Source: Pleurodeles waltl (taxonomy: Eukaryota; Chordata; Amphibia; Caudata; Salamandridae). Taken from it: 64,000 bases of DNA. Positions 46,156 through 57,480 of this stretch are shown in pieces. The DNA lies in assembly GCF_031143425.1 (NCBI RefSeq), contig NC_090445.1, forward strand, positions 1,581,532,049-1,581,596,048, written 5' to 3'. The notes beneath the pieces were generated by a model. It was not told the DNA's origin and ran no database searches. It was given only the letters and a program-made list of their open reading frames with translations. Position numbers and translations under genes: made by a program. Each line of letters opens with the position of its first letter. Position 1 is the stretch's first letter.

Positions 46156-48042
46156 CAGGGCTACTCATAACTGTTGTTATGTACACACACATCTCTCCTT
46201 TATCTGCTTTAGTACAGGGCTAAGAATGTGTGTGCATCATTGACAACTTTGTTACACAGTGTTTAAGAGTCGCATATAAAATTATATTTTTGCGTTTGGT
46301 ACCCTCTGTCCTCCTACTCAACAAACCTTTTCTGGACCATTTTTTGCAATCTGACCATCTGGTCATCGGTGGTGGTTCCTTACAGTAGATGCCTGCAGTG
46401 CACTTAATTTAGCACCAGTTCTTTCCTAGGCCTTTTGGGGTATTTTTGAATTAAGTGTTGGGAAATAGGTCCTTCCACACCCCACCACCATGATTGGTCT
46501 CGGGCGATTCCTGGCTTACTTTATTGGACAGAGACCTAGCTTTGCCAAAGGGTGGTTGCTAGTTGTGGGCACATTTTTAATTACACCAACACTGTAAGCC
46601 GAATTCCTGGAATTTAGTACTTCACAAAGAAGTCTGAACTTCCCCCAATTTGCCCAACGCCAGTACAGTTATCTTTGTCCACATAAAATTCTCTGCAGCC
46701 ATGATCCCCTTTACCCACATGGAAGGGATGAAGGGATGTCAGGGTGTGGGGAGTGCTGCTTTCCCACCATCGCTGAGTAGCCATGAGCAAAGAAAATTGC
46801 AGCCACTCTGCTACATCATTATATCCTTTTCACGCTGGCACAAGTTCCGCACGGGGACTTCCAGCAATGGAGATTTAGATGGAGCATGGGACTGCTGGGA
46901 AGAAGCCGACTGGGTTCTAAACAGCGTGCTCAGGGCCCTCTGCAGAAAGGGTAAAATTTCCTGATGCAGTGCCCATTTTCATGTTCCAAGTAGTTTTAGC
47001 TTTTTTAAATCTTCTAGAGGGCACGTTGACTGGCAATTCAGTACGGACTGTTCCTGTGAGGAGCAACGCCCATAATAATTTCCATAAGGCGGGCCTCTGT
47101 CTAGAGTGACACAAGGGATAAAAAATGATGGGTTGGTATGCTATCCCAAATGTTTGCCAGTGGTTAGATGATTTCAAGAATTCTTTCCATCACCTTCTGT
47201 GTGTTTGATATTCGGAGAGCGAGGTGTGAGATTGACCTCATAATGTCATATATCTCAAGATCAGTTGTCAGTCCTCATTCACGGGAGCAGAGGATGTCCA
47301 AGGTCTTCTGAGCCCCAAGTGGGTGGTTGATGTGGTTTGCCACTGATGTGCTAGGCTGCTCGACAAACTGGACCAAGTACAACCCATTTCAGACTTGGCT
47401 ATCAGGGTAGCAATGGCGAGCATTCACAGGCTTCTAAGGGAGGTAGTATGGAGCACACAATGTCATTAATATCTCGCTCAGTGCTCGTCTTTTTAGAAAT
47501 TACTTTTTAATCTCATAGCAGTTCTAAATCCTACACAATTCAATCCTGTAAACAGAGCAGTAATGTGCCTTCAATTCTCCTCTGTGGTGCTACACCCACT
47601 GATTCCCCTCATGCTAATCACTCCTAGCAGGCCTTCAATAAGTTTGTTCCTTCCAGCAAATGAGCCAAGGGCATGAACCAGGCAAAAGTGCAGTCTTTAG
47701 TGCCCCACAAAGCAAATGCACACTCAGTTCACATTTTTCTAAAGTTCTTACCCCTGGTGGTGTCGAGAGTAATGAGTTAGTCTCTCTCGCTCATCCAGCG
47801 TGAATCTGGAGGCTGAGACCCAAGGTGATGGAAAGCAGTCGTAGGGACTGCCAAAGAGACTGCTGTGGCCCATGTTTCAGTCTACATATCCACCTGGCCT
47901 CAGTCCAGCTGGTATTTGTACTCATATGCAAGCGCAGCTACTGTGCCATGATTAGCCACGGAAATAGGGCTAGCCTCAACTAGGCTGCTCAACCACATCG
48001 TAGCAGGTATAGACCCCAACCGTGCCATCAGAGTCACCAGAA
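46156..48042. other. No feature recognised
   Basis: Only short ORFs without recognised domains; no paired terminal repeats. The part just before 48043 may be flank of the same repeat unit as the minisatellite. Confidence 0.4.
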
Positions 48043-48421
48043 CAGTTCCAGTCCTTGTTGGGCTGGCACAATCTTAACAGCAGTTGCATCCTCAATCAGT
48101 CTGGCTCATTAAACAGGACAGTTGCAGTGCCAATAAGGCCAGTGCAATCACTGCAGCAGTTGTAGTCTCGAGTGGGCAGGCACGGCCACTATACCAGTTG
48201 CAGCCTCTATTAGGGCAACACAGTCCCCAGGGCAGTTGCACTCCTGATCAGGTAACGCAGTCACCACAGCAGTTGTAGCCCCTATAGAGCTGATGCAGTC
48301 ACCACAGCAGTTGTTGCCCCTATAGAGCTGATGCAGTCACAACAGTAGTTGAAAGCACATTCGAGCCAATGTAATCTCCACAGCAGTTGCAACTCCAGTC
48401 AGCCCATCACAATAACACCTT
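48043..48421. repeat. 38-bp minisatellite, ten units
   Basis: Units begin with cagttg (or cagttc/tagttg) at 48043, 48081, 48119, 48157, 48195, 48233, 48270, 48308, 48346 and 48384. Every step is 38 bp except one of 37. The units at 48270 and 48308 are nearly identical (cctatagagctgatgcagtc), the outer ones diverge. The period is not a multiple of three, so the ORF across it is not maintained as a protein repeat. Confidence 0.92.
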
Positions 48422-51400
48422 GGGATCCTCTGCAGCACTGGTAGCTCCTGGCTTTGCTCTTAGGTAGTTTGACTTTGTTGGGTGTCTCACAGTCTTGGGA
48501 CACAGTGAGTTTCTGCTCATGGACAATCTCTCCTTTTGCAGGGAAAGTACAAACCTTTTCCTCTTTCAGGGGGCAGGTGGGCTTCTAGGCACTAGGCAGA
48601 CCCTCAACTACTCCGGAAGAACGTTCAGATTTCAGGTATCGTCCCCTCACCTCCAGGAGGCTGGCAGTCAGGCAGACACCACACCTGGTCACACAGCAGT
48701 CTTTCAATTAATAGGTGTAGCACTTCCTTAGTCATGTAGAACTTGGTACTGGAATCAGCTGGGTTTGGATCCAACTATTATATATATTTTTGATATATAT
48801 GTCAATCCATCTCAAGTTTCAAAATCGGTTTGGGGGTAGCTCTTTTTTCAAGTTTCCTTCTCAGACTGCTCTCTAGACTCCACCTTTGTGTAGAGTGATG
48901 ATTCTTACAGGAGGTAGCACTGGGGCTGTCTCCAAACTGGAGCACCCACAACACAGGCACAATGAAATGTCAGGTTTCTGCACCTGGTTGTCATCAGCTT
49001 CTCGTAAGTAGTAATCAGGATAGATGAAAGAGCAGGCCTGCCTTAGAAACTTCCTTACTTACCACAACATACACTGCAGTTCCATCCCTTTTCCCTACCG
49101 TTAACCAAATTTCACTGCTCAAAAAGAACTAATCAGCAGCCCCTTGCCAACAGCAGTCATCATGCAATTACTAAAGGTAGCCCTGTCATATTCATTGACT
49201 GGATCTTTTCCCTCAAATCACAGGCCTGCAGACAATACATTTCCTCTGTCTGGGAAAGCTGTCCTCATCCTAATCATCATCTTTGAATGTGCTGTTCACA
49301 AGCATCCAAAACGGATCCCACTAGTTTCAGTACTTAGATTCACTCACATACAGAGACATACTACTGCACATGTGTGGAACGCCCACTGCACACACACACC
49401 GCATACATTGAGGATGTCCATGCTGGTTTCTGGGAATTTATACAACAGTGGAACTTAACACAAGAGGGTTCCGTAAGCCACACTCCCAATGACACAGAAA
49501 AAAGGGTAAATCACTCTATGCCACTAACATGGTATGCTACATCCACTGCCTCATGTGCTATCACCAGAAAAGGGACAGCAATCCTCTGTCCACTATGAGG
49601 AGAGGCTAGGTGTGCCACTCCAGGTCACAGTCTGGTCCAGGACCTTGCATAGTCAGTGCTAGCTTACGCTTATGCTTACACTTATATTAGCATGGTGTCT
49701 AGGCCCAAATAAAAAAAAGGCTACGAGATACATGAGGTTGAGCACTCAGGGCAAGGCAACTCATCTGTGTACCAAGCTGGAGACATTCCCAACCCATAAC
49801 CTGTGGTGCTCGCTGGGCACCTGGAAAATCAGGCAACTCTTTATTTCAGAATTAGTGTGATGTTTTCAAATCATTATATGAATGCCTTTTAAAAAATATT
49901 TATACGTGTTATGGTCTTTGGCCCAAATTAAATGTAATTATTAATATTAATTAAAACTACCAGATACCAGGAGCAAATATTAGTATATTTGAATCCGGGT
50001 GTCCGCCCAGGAGCTGTAGAGATTCAGTCCTATGGAAAACTCAGCTTCCTTAAAACCACCAGATATTCTGCACCCCCATTACAGATGTGATCAGAAAAAC
50101 AGCAGGGGATTTCTCCACTGGCAAATACCGATTCCCCAGTGTTTGGTATTTCCCCAGGACACAATTCTCATGAGGCTGGGCGGTGTTACCTTGGACTGAG
50201 GAACTAAAACGATAACCGGTGTTTACAGATTGATTCCCTTATGCATTCTCCTCACCATGCTTTTGTTTTCCAATTCTTTTTGTGCCAGACTCTTCCCTGT
50301 ACATGTAATCCCGTATAGGCTGAAAATTCTGTTTATGACCAAATATGGACTGCTGTAATTATTGCACCAAGAGTCTATCGGTCCACCCCGGAAAAGGCGG
50401 GGCAGCGCTGCAGAAGTGGCATCTTGCTGTTAACCACCAGATGCCACTATTCTCATTCATTTAGTCAAACTTTGACAGCTCCAAGCCCTCCAAAGATCTA
50501 GGCTACACCACTTGACCTCACCAAATCTACAGGGGTTCGTAAAATGCATAACACTGTAAGCATCCCTTATCCGAGGAGTTCCAATCAACGAGACACTACA
50601 ATAATCTAATAGGGGAAACATTTAAAATAGATGATTTTGTCATGGATGGCGGGGCAGACGTTTTGTTGCTAATGTGGAAACCCTACCAGTGCCTCATGAC
50701 TGAAACCACTATTAGAATAACCACTCTGAATTTGACATAACCAGCTGTGAGACCACATGGGCTAACTATTCCTAATCGTGACTGAGCCCCGTGCATCACA
50801 GTTTCATCAAAAAGTACTGGCTTAGGACTGATCGTTGATTTCCAAGGAGCTCATTCTTCCTGATTTGCCGACCAACTCACTTGAAAAGTAAAAATATCCT
50901 GGCTCAGGACGGCTTACTAGCATTTTGTGTACAAGCAGCATCAAGAATTTGCATCCCGTGCAATGTGCCAAATTGCACAGATTACTGCCATTTGTCTAAT
51001 TGCAAGTTAATTACGGGACAGACTCTGCCTGAAACTACTCAGTCACTCGATGAATAGACAAAACACAGCATCTACCTTGTGTGAGAATTGTGCAGGTTCC
51101 AGCATGCAGATCATTGAAGGAATACACTGTAAGCCTAACTGCTTCATCAGAGATATGAATCTGGACTGCTCTTACAGAAAAAACGTATATATGTCTCCCA
51201 TACCACCCTCCAACTTCTAAATCTAAATTAAGTAGCCTACAGGCGAGCTACGACACGCTTTCATGGAAGGCGTTCGGGAGCAGCCTCCTCTGTGCAATAT
51301 CCACAATGGAAGCCCAACTAGGGCCCCACGGGAGGTCGTTGGATGAAATATTCCCTCCCATAGCCAAAGCCACTACTTATCCCCTATTGTACCCAGGAAT

Positions 51401-54009
51401 GCAGAGGCCCAAGAGGCATATTGCATACATTTTAAGAAAATTGCTGTTATTGCACTGTTATGTTTGTTGTTTTTTAAACATTATGCTTGGTTAATTATTT
51501 TACATCTTGCAGCCACTTTTCCTCTTCATGTTATTTCTGGACAACCTCTTGACCTTTCTACTTTGAATATCTATTTTAATTATTACAGGATCGGCACGCC
51601 TTTGCGTCTGTCTTACTGTTTTTACCCTCACCCTGCCTTAAATGCCTGTCCAGATTGCACCATCACCTCCTCAGTGTTGAAGTTCTGGCCAGAGGACAAA
51701 TGTTTCACCTCCCAGACTTCCCAGCAGCCCCAGATAAAATACATTTCAAATGCATTTACTCTGCTTCCTGCATAGTTTGCATTTTTTTTACTGGTAGCAT
51801 CTGGCGAGCCTCCCTTTCTTTATTTGAGATCTTCCATTTGTAAAATGAATGCATCCATAGAAAAAATACAAGACTAGAAAACAACTGGGATGAAAGAGTG
51901 GTAGAACGCTCTCTATGAATACTCATACTACAGCATGCCATGTAATACTATCCCATACTGTAGTATAGCAGCAGTCTTTCCTTCCTTCCAGTCCTCAGTC
52001 TCTGCGTGGCCCACATCCGATGTGGGAGGGATGATAGGAAAGAGACCAGGAGCCAGCTCTAGGGAAAGGTGTGCTGTGTGAAGGCATTGATGTTTTTGAG
52101 CAATTGAGACAAAAGGTTTGTGTATTTTTAGAACGCGAAAAAACAAGATGGCGTGGGGGTTAATATGGTGACAGTGTCCGGTTGTCACTCAATAATGCAG
52201 TTCCTGGGAGCCGAGTTCATCAGAATGGCGCACTGTGAAGGACGCAGCTCAGTGTTTTATTCATCCTAGTAGGGATCAGCAGGCCATCTCAGAACCAGAA
52301 CTGTCCCACGTGTTCCAACCAATGGGAACACTTGCAATGTTTGGTTGCTCTTCTGAACTCAGGGAGATCTGTTTGCAGGTGTAGTGGCACATTCAACGAG
52401 TCCCAAAGCAACGCAACTTGTGCCTAAAACAATGTTTTCTGGTGCATTTGTTTAACAATGAGGATCAGCAGCAGTATCACAGCTGTGAAGCAGACTGTTG
52501 GTTTAGGCAACAAAAACCTTGTTACCAGAAAGATCAGGGAAAAGCTGCAGAGGGGCTTGTTGACCAGGCACTAGGTCTTGTGCTTTCTGCACCTCTGAGC
52601 CACTAGTCACAGCAGGTTTGCCAAGGTGTGCTGATGTCACCTGGACGGTTTAGCATCATGAGCCCTCTGTCTTCCACATTCTGGGTTAACTGGAGTACGT
52701 TTTCAGCTGGCCCTGCTATACTGTATTACAGTGGTTCTGTTCGGAGAACACATAAGAGTTGTTTATAGTTCACGGAAAAGCTAAAGAAGTGCAACGTTCT
52801 TTTACGTTTTCTGAGCTGGAAGAAACATTTTACAGAGACCACCTTGACTTGGAAAGGGAGAGTCAACTGGAAATCATTGATGTAGAGGGCCCTTCTATCT
52901 GGGGGTCAAACCCTAACAGAACAAAAAGAAACCTCAAGAAACAGGAAGAGGATTTTGAGTTTCTGACTAGAGGTTCCTTGTCCTAAGGCACAACCGGAAG
53001 TCAATGGCAAGAAGGGAATGTACCATAGACAGCCCCACAACGTAGATGGGCTCTATATCAAAGCGTTAGGGAACATTTGCTATACAAACACCGTGTAACT
53101 TTAAATTATTCCTGTCCTGGTGCTTGGCTCTGGAGCTCCTAGATCTCCATTAACCTTAAGGAGGATCTTGGCATTGTCAGCGCTTACAATAAGAAAACAC
53201 AGATCACTGGTCAATATGAGACAGTGGAATGAAAAGGTGTGGAAACAGTAACACTACCACATAAGCCAATGGCGTTTGGAGGAAGCAGGTATCGGGATGG
53301 CAACATTATGGCACTGACCTCCGAGAATAAAAATAAATAAATATGTCATGCCAATAAGCTCTCAAAAGTGCCTGGGTACTGAAGCCCGAGGTGAAAGTTG
53401 AGCGGAGTAGAATTGCTGTGTGCAATTCCACTTCTCTCAAATAATTGGTGCACCATTATTCTGACATCCGAATTAAAGGGTGCAGGAACAACAGAACCGA
53501 TTTTACTGGTCGGAAAACCCAGCTGGTAAAATCACCTTGAGACTTAGCTGCAATGTGTAGCTCGGCCCTGCTCCCGGACCACTGGCCGACCCCCTCCAAG
53601 TTGTAGGTGGCGCATGTAATGCTTCTCACTGCCAAGCAATCTCCTCTCCATCCCTACCCCTTGCTCCCACCATGTCTCCCGCCCTGTGCCCAGCCTCTAG
53701 CTCACACTGACCACCGGTTCAAGGCAGGGAGAACATGTGAGCAATACTCGTCATAGAAAAATAATACCATGCAGAATTCCTCCTGGTAAAATGAGTTCAG
53801 CACAGTTATTCCCCTTTCAATGGGGAATAACCCACAATTGCACAATACTGGCGAAGTGTTACTCTGTGGTACTGGTGTTTGCAGATGCAGAGTTACCACC
53901 CTACAGTGTGGTGCAACTCGTAATCAGTGTCCTAATGTGGAACTTCCTTAACTCATTCTCACAAGGTGGAGCTTTGCATCAACTCTTGCATAAGGTGCTG
54001 AAAAATGAG
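48422..54009. other. Long stretch without recognised genes
   Basis: Many short ORFs, none with a known domain. No clear terminal repeats were paired. Some of this is probably old repeat sequence that I cannot classify. Confidence 0.4.
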
Positions 54010-54166
54010 GGCCCATATTTATACTTTTTTTAGCGCCGCGTTTGCGTCATTTTTTATGCAAAAGCAGCGCAAACTTACAAAATACAGTTGTATTTTGTAA
54101 GTTTGCACCGCTTTTAAGTTACAAATTGGCGCAAATGCTTTGCTAAAAAAGTATAAATATGGGTCT
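54010..54166. mobile_element. 157-bp foldback MITE, relative of 5049-5203
   Basis: ggcccatatttatac and gtataaatatgggtc are terminal inverted repeats. The centre acttacaaaatacagttg/ tattttgtaagtttgc is a strong palindrome, and gcgccgcgtttgcgtcattt matches the relative at 5049. The flanks gag/tag do not give a perfect duplication. Confidence 0.8.
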
Positions 54167-54189
54167 AGGTATTTTATCCCCATCATCTA

Positions 54190-55751
54190 CAGGGAGTGCA
54201 GAATTATTAGGCAAGTTGTATTTTTGAGGATTAATTTTATTATTGAACAACAACCATGTTCTCAATGAACCCAAAAAACTCATTAATATCAAAGCTGAAT
54301 ATTTTTGGAAGTAGTTTTTTGTTTGTTTTTAGTTTTAGCTATGTTAGGGGGATATCTGTGTGTGCAGGTGACTATTACTGTGCATAATTATTAGGCAACT
54401 TAACAAAAAACAATATATACCCATTTCAATTATTTATTATTACCAGTGAAACCAATATAACATCTCAACATTCACAAATATACATTTCTGACATTAAAAA
54501 ACAAAACAAAAACAAATCAGTGACCAATATAGCCACCTTTCTTTGCAAGGACACTCAAAAGCCTGCCATCCATGGATTCTGTCAGTGTTTTGATCTGTTC
54601 ACCATCAACATTGCGTGCAGCAGCAACCACAGCCTCCCAGACACTGTTCAGAGAGGTGTACTGTTTTCCCTCCTTGTAAATCTCACATTTGATGATGGAC
54701 CACAGGTTCTCAATGGGGTTCAGATCAGGTGAACAAGGAGGCCATGTCATTAGATTTCCTTCTTTTATACCCTTTTTTGCCAGCCACGCTGTGGAGTACT
54801 TGGACGCGTGTGATGGAGCATTGTCCTGCATGAAAATCATGTTTTTCTTGAAGGATGCAGACTTCTTCCTGTACCACTGCTTGAAGAAGGTGTCTTCCAG
54901 GAACTGGCAGTAGGACTGGGAGTTGAGCTTGACTCCATCCTCAACCCGAAAAGGCCCCACAAGCTCATCTTTGATGATACCAGCCCAAACCAGTACTCCA
55001 CCTCCACCTTGCTGGCGTCTGAGTCGGACTGGAGCTCTCTGCCCTTTACCAATCCAGCCACGGGCCCATCCATCTGGCCCATCAAGACTCACTCTCATTT
55101 CATCAGTCCATAAAACCTTAGAAAAATCAGTCTTGAGATATTTCTTGGCCCAGTCTTGACGTTTCAGCTTGTGTGTCTTGTTCAGTGGTGGTCGTCTTTT
55201 AGCCTTTCTTACCTTGGCCATGTCTCTGAGTATTGCACACCTTGTGCTTTTGGGCACTCCAGTGATGTTGCAGCTCTGAAATATGGCCAAACTGGTGGCA
55301 AGTGGCATCGTGGCAGCTGCACGCTTGACTTTTCTCAGTTCATGGGCAGTTATTTTGCGCCTTGGTTTTTCCACACGCTTCTTGCGACCCTGTTGACTAT
55401 TTTGAATGAAACGCTTGATTGTTCGATGATCACGCTTCAGAAGCTTTGCAATTTTAAGAGTGCTGCATCCCTCTGCAAGATATCTCACTATTTTTGACTT
55501 TTCTGAGCCTGTCAAGTCCTTCTTTTGACCCATTTTGCCAAAGGAAAGGAAGTTGCCTAATAATTATGCACACCTGATATAGGGTGTTGATGTCATTAGA
55601 CCACACCCCTTCTCATTACAGAGATGCACATCACCTAATATGCTTAATTGGTAGTAGGCTTTCGAGCCTATACAGCTTGGAGTAAGACAACATGCATAAA
55701 GAGGATGATGTGGTCAAAATACTCATTTGCCTAATAATTCTGCACTCCCTG
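54190..55751 (-). mobile_element. Tc1/mariner-type transposon, apparently complete (DD37E)
   Basis: A 1562-bp element bounded by perfect 25-bp terminal inverted repeats beginning cagggagtgcagaattatta and flanked by TA on both sides (54188-54189, 55752-55753). A second, inner pair of the same motif (tgcataattattaggcaa) lies about 185 bp in from each end (54380-54399 and 55552-55571), an IR/DR-like layout of transposase binding sites. A single open transposase gene fills the centre on the minus strand. Nothing in the structure is visibly damaged. Confidence 0.93.
54517..55533 (-). CDS. Tc1-like DD37E transposase, 338 aa, intact
   Basis: Cut-and-paste transposase that binds the terminal repeats and moves the element into TA sites. 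The N-terminus has a helix-turn-helix (about 23-45, STLKIAKLLKRDHRTIKRFIQ), a basic KPRRK linker (57-60) acting like the GRPR motif and probably in nuclear import, and a second DNA-binding part to about 110. The catalytic RNase H-like domain has WTDE (D144), MQDNAPSH (D237) and NPIENLW (E275); 37 residues separate D237 and E275, so the triad is DD37E rather than the DD34E of classical Tc1 or DD34D of mariner. A glycine-rich GGGG at 176-179 is as expected. Length is normal for the family and there is no stop or frameshift. A DD37E vertebrate lineage is known (called TRT); assignment to it is from memory. Confidence 0.93.
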   Translation of the reverse strand: MGQKKDLTGSEKSKIVRYLAEGCSTLKIAKLLKRDHRTIKRFIQNSQQGRKKRVEKPRRKITAHELRKVKRAAATMPLATSLAIFQSCNITGVPKSTRCAILRDMAKVRKAKRRPPLNKTHKLKRQDWAKKYLKTDFSKVLWTDEMRVSLDGPDGWARGWIGKGQRAPVRLRRQQGGGGVLVWAGIIKDELVGPFRVEDGVKLNSQSYCQFLEDTFFKQWYRKKSASFKKNMIFMQDNAPSHASKYSTAWLAKKGIKEGNLMTWPPCSPDLNPIENLWSIIKCEIYKEGKQYTSLNSVWEAVVAAARNVDGEQIKTLTESMDGRLLSVLAKKGGYIGH

Positions 55752-55753
55752 TA

Positions 55754-56386
55754 TTGTGTTCCTGAACAGGTGAACTTGAGATACTTCTTTGCTGCCTCAG
55801 ATCTTTCCCATTTCTTTAGTGTGCTGCCCTAGCATCGATAACTCTGTCAATAAGACTTGCAAAAAAAAACCATAAATTAATGAAGTAGTGCAGGTCCTAG
55901 ACGGTTTAAAGTGTAACATGATTAAATGATGCAACTCAGACTTTCAACTCCTGAATTTGCTTGCCAGTCGATAGTCACTCTCTGCAGAGAACTCCCTGGG
56001 TATACAACAGAATGGCCGTCATTGAACACTCATGTCTTATCCATACTGCTCCTTCCCTTACCACCAGCCCTTACAACAATCAACAATTTAAATATCTGAC
56101 TGGTGTGCCACAGGGAATGCTCTAAGGGGGACTTAAGCTAGCAACCACACCCAGCTAATGTCTTCAAATAAAATCACTGTTCAAAGTCTTCAAACGCATA
56201 AAAACCACAAACCCAATTTTCACAAGACCAAGAGTAAACAAACTAGAAATTAAGCCACCCTTTGAGAAATTACTCTAGGGTTTTAACCAGTACCGATTTA
56301 ATTTAAAAGAGATGGTCTGGCTGAGGTTTCACTGTGATGAGGTTGGTAAATCATGTGATCAACAGCATGGTACTGAGCTAAGTCAC
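55754..56386. other. No feature recognised
   Basis: No gene or repeat boundary supported. Confidence 0.4.
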
Positions 56387-56389
56387 TTA

Positions 56390-56931
56390 GGAGCAGATCT
56401 AAGAGCCCCTAGCGCCTCCTTGCGCCACATTAGCGTCATTTTATTTGATGCTAATGTGAGCCAACGAGGCCAAAATCGCAGCGCCAAATTTACAAAGTGG
56501 TGCAATGCATGCATTGTGCCATTTTGTAACCCTTTGTGCTACATTATGCCTGACCCAGGTATAGTGTATGCAAAGGGGGCATTTCCCTTGTTTGGGGGGC
56601 CGAAAAAAAGGCGCAAAGAAATCTAAGAGAGTTCTTTGCGTCATTTTTTTCTGCACTTTCTAACACCTACTCAGAGCAGGCATTAAAAGGAGGCACTACA
56701 TTGTTTACAATGGGCCTCAATGGGCTTTGCAGGATTAGCGTCAACATTTTTTATGCTAATCCCACAAAGATCCGAACTAGCGTCAAATATTCTGACGCTA
56801 GTTCACTAACTACTGCCATGGTGCACCGTATCTTATATAGGGTGCACTCATGGTTGCATTGGGGGGCACTAAGGGTCTCAAGAAAAGTGGTGCTGCGCTG
56901 GGTGCAGCGCCACTTTTCTTAAATCAGTCCC
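56390..56931. mobile_element. 542-bp foldback element with TTA duplication
   Basis: Ends ggagcagatctaag and cttaaatcagtccc are inverted repeats flanked by TTA (56387-56389, 56932-56934). Internal hairpins include attagcgtcatttta/atgctaat, aggattagcgtcaaca/atgctaatcc, aactagcgtcaaatattctgacgctagtt and aagaaaagtggtgctgcgc/gcgccacttttctt. It has a relative at 14.7 kb in the other orientation. Confidence 0.8.
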
Positions 56932-56934
56932 TTA

Positions 56935-57480
56935 TTTATGAAACTGTCATACAGCACAGCCCAGCAAGTCACCTTGCTGAGGTGCATGACAGAGAAAGGA
57001 CACAAATGTGTTGTATTTTAAATAATATAGCTCAATCCTGCCTTTGCCCTGCACTGGTTCACTTTGGCTGCCTAGTGCCAATGCAGGCACTCTTTCACCA
57101 TGGTGCAAAGGAGCCTGCATTGCAGGCAGGATAGTTTTTGTGCAGGAAGGGACACCTTCCCGCACAAAAACAATCCCTTGAGGCATATTCCTCTTTCTAT
57201 GTGTGCTGCAGATTGGGTGGGTCGTGGCAGTTTTGGCGCACTCCCAGGTATACCACTAATGGTAAATTTGGGAATGTGTCAAAATCCATAGGTGTTGTAT
57301 GGGAACACCCACACGCCACCCAGGGAACACCTCCTTGGGGCAGACCAATGCAATGCAGAGATTTGTGCTGCGTTTCATTACTCATGATTTATCAAGCTAC
57401 TCAGGGGCACGCAAGGTGTGCCTTGCTTGCACCCTACTGCGTGGTGTAAGAGCGATGCAACTCGTTCACAAATAAGGCCT
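56935..57480. mobile_element. Foldback element carrying the gtgcaggaagg hairpin
   Basis: cttatttatgaaac at the left and gttcacaaataagg at the right are inverted repeats. Inside, arms 57134-57150/57155-57171 form the same gtgcaggaagg hairpin as twice in the 6892-7585 element, followed by the same tctatgtgtgctgcag block. The left end coincides with the TTA junction of the preceding element, so that element may have inserted into the tip of this one. Confidence 0.65.

Noticed and set aside
48043..48421. CRISPR-like array
   Set aside because: Units are contiguous 38-bp tandem repeats with no unique spacers, and the context is a vertebrate genome.
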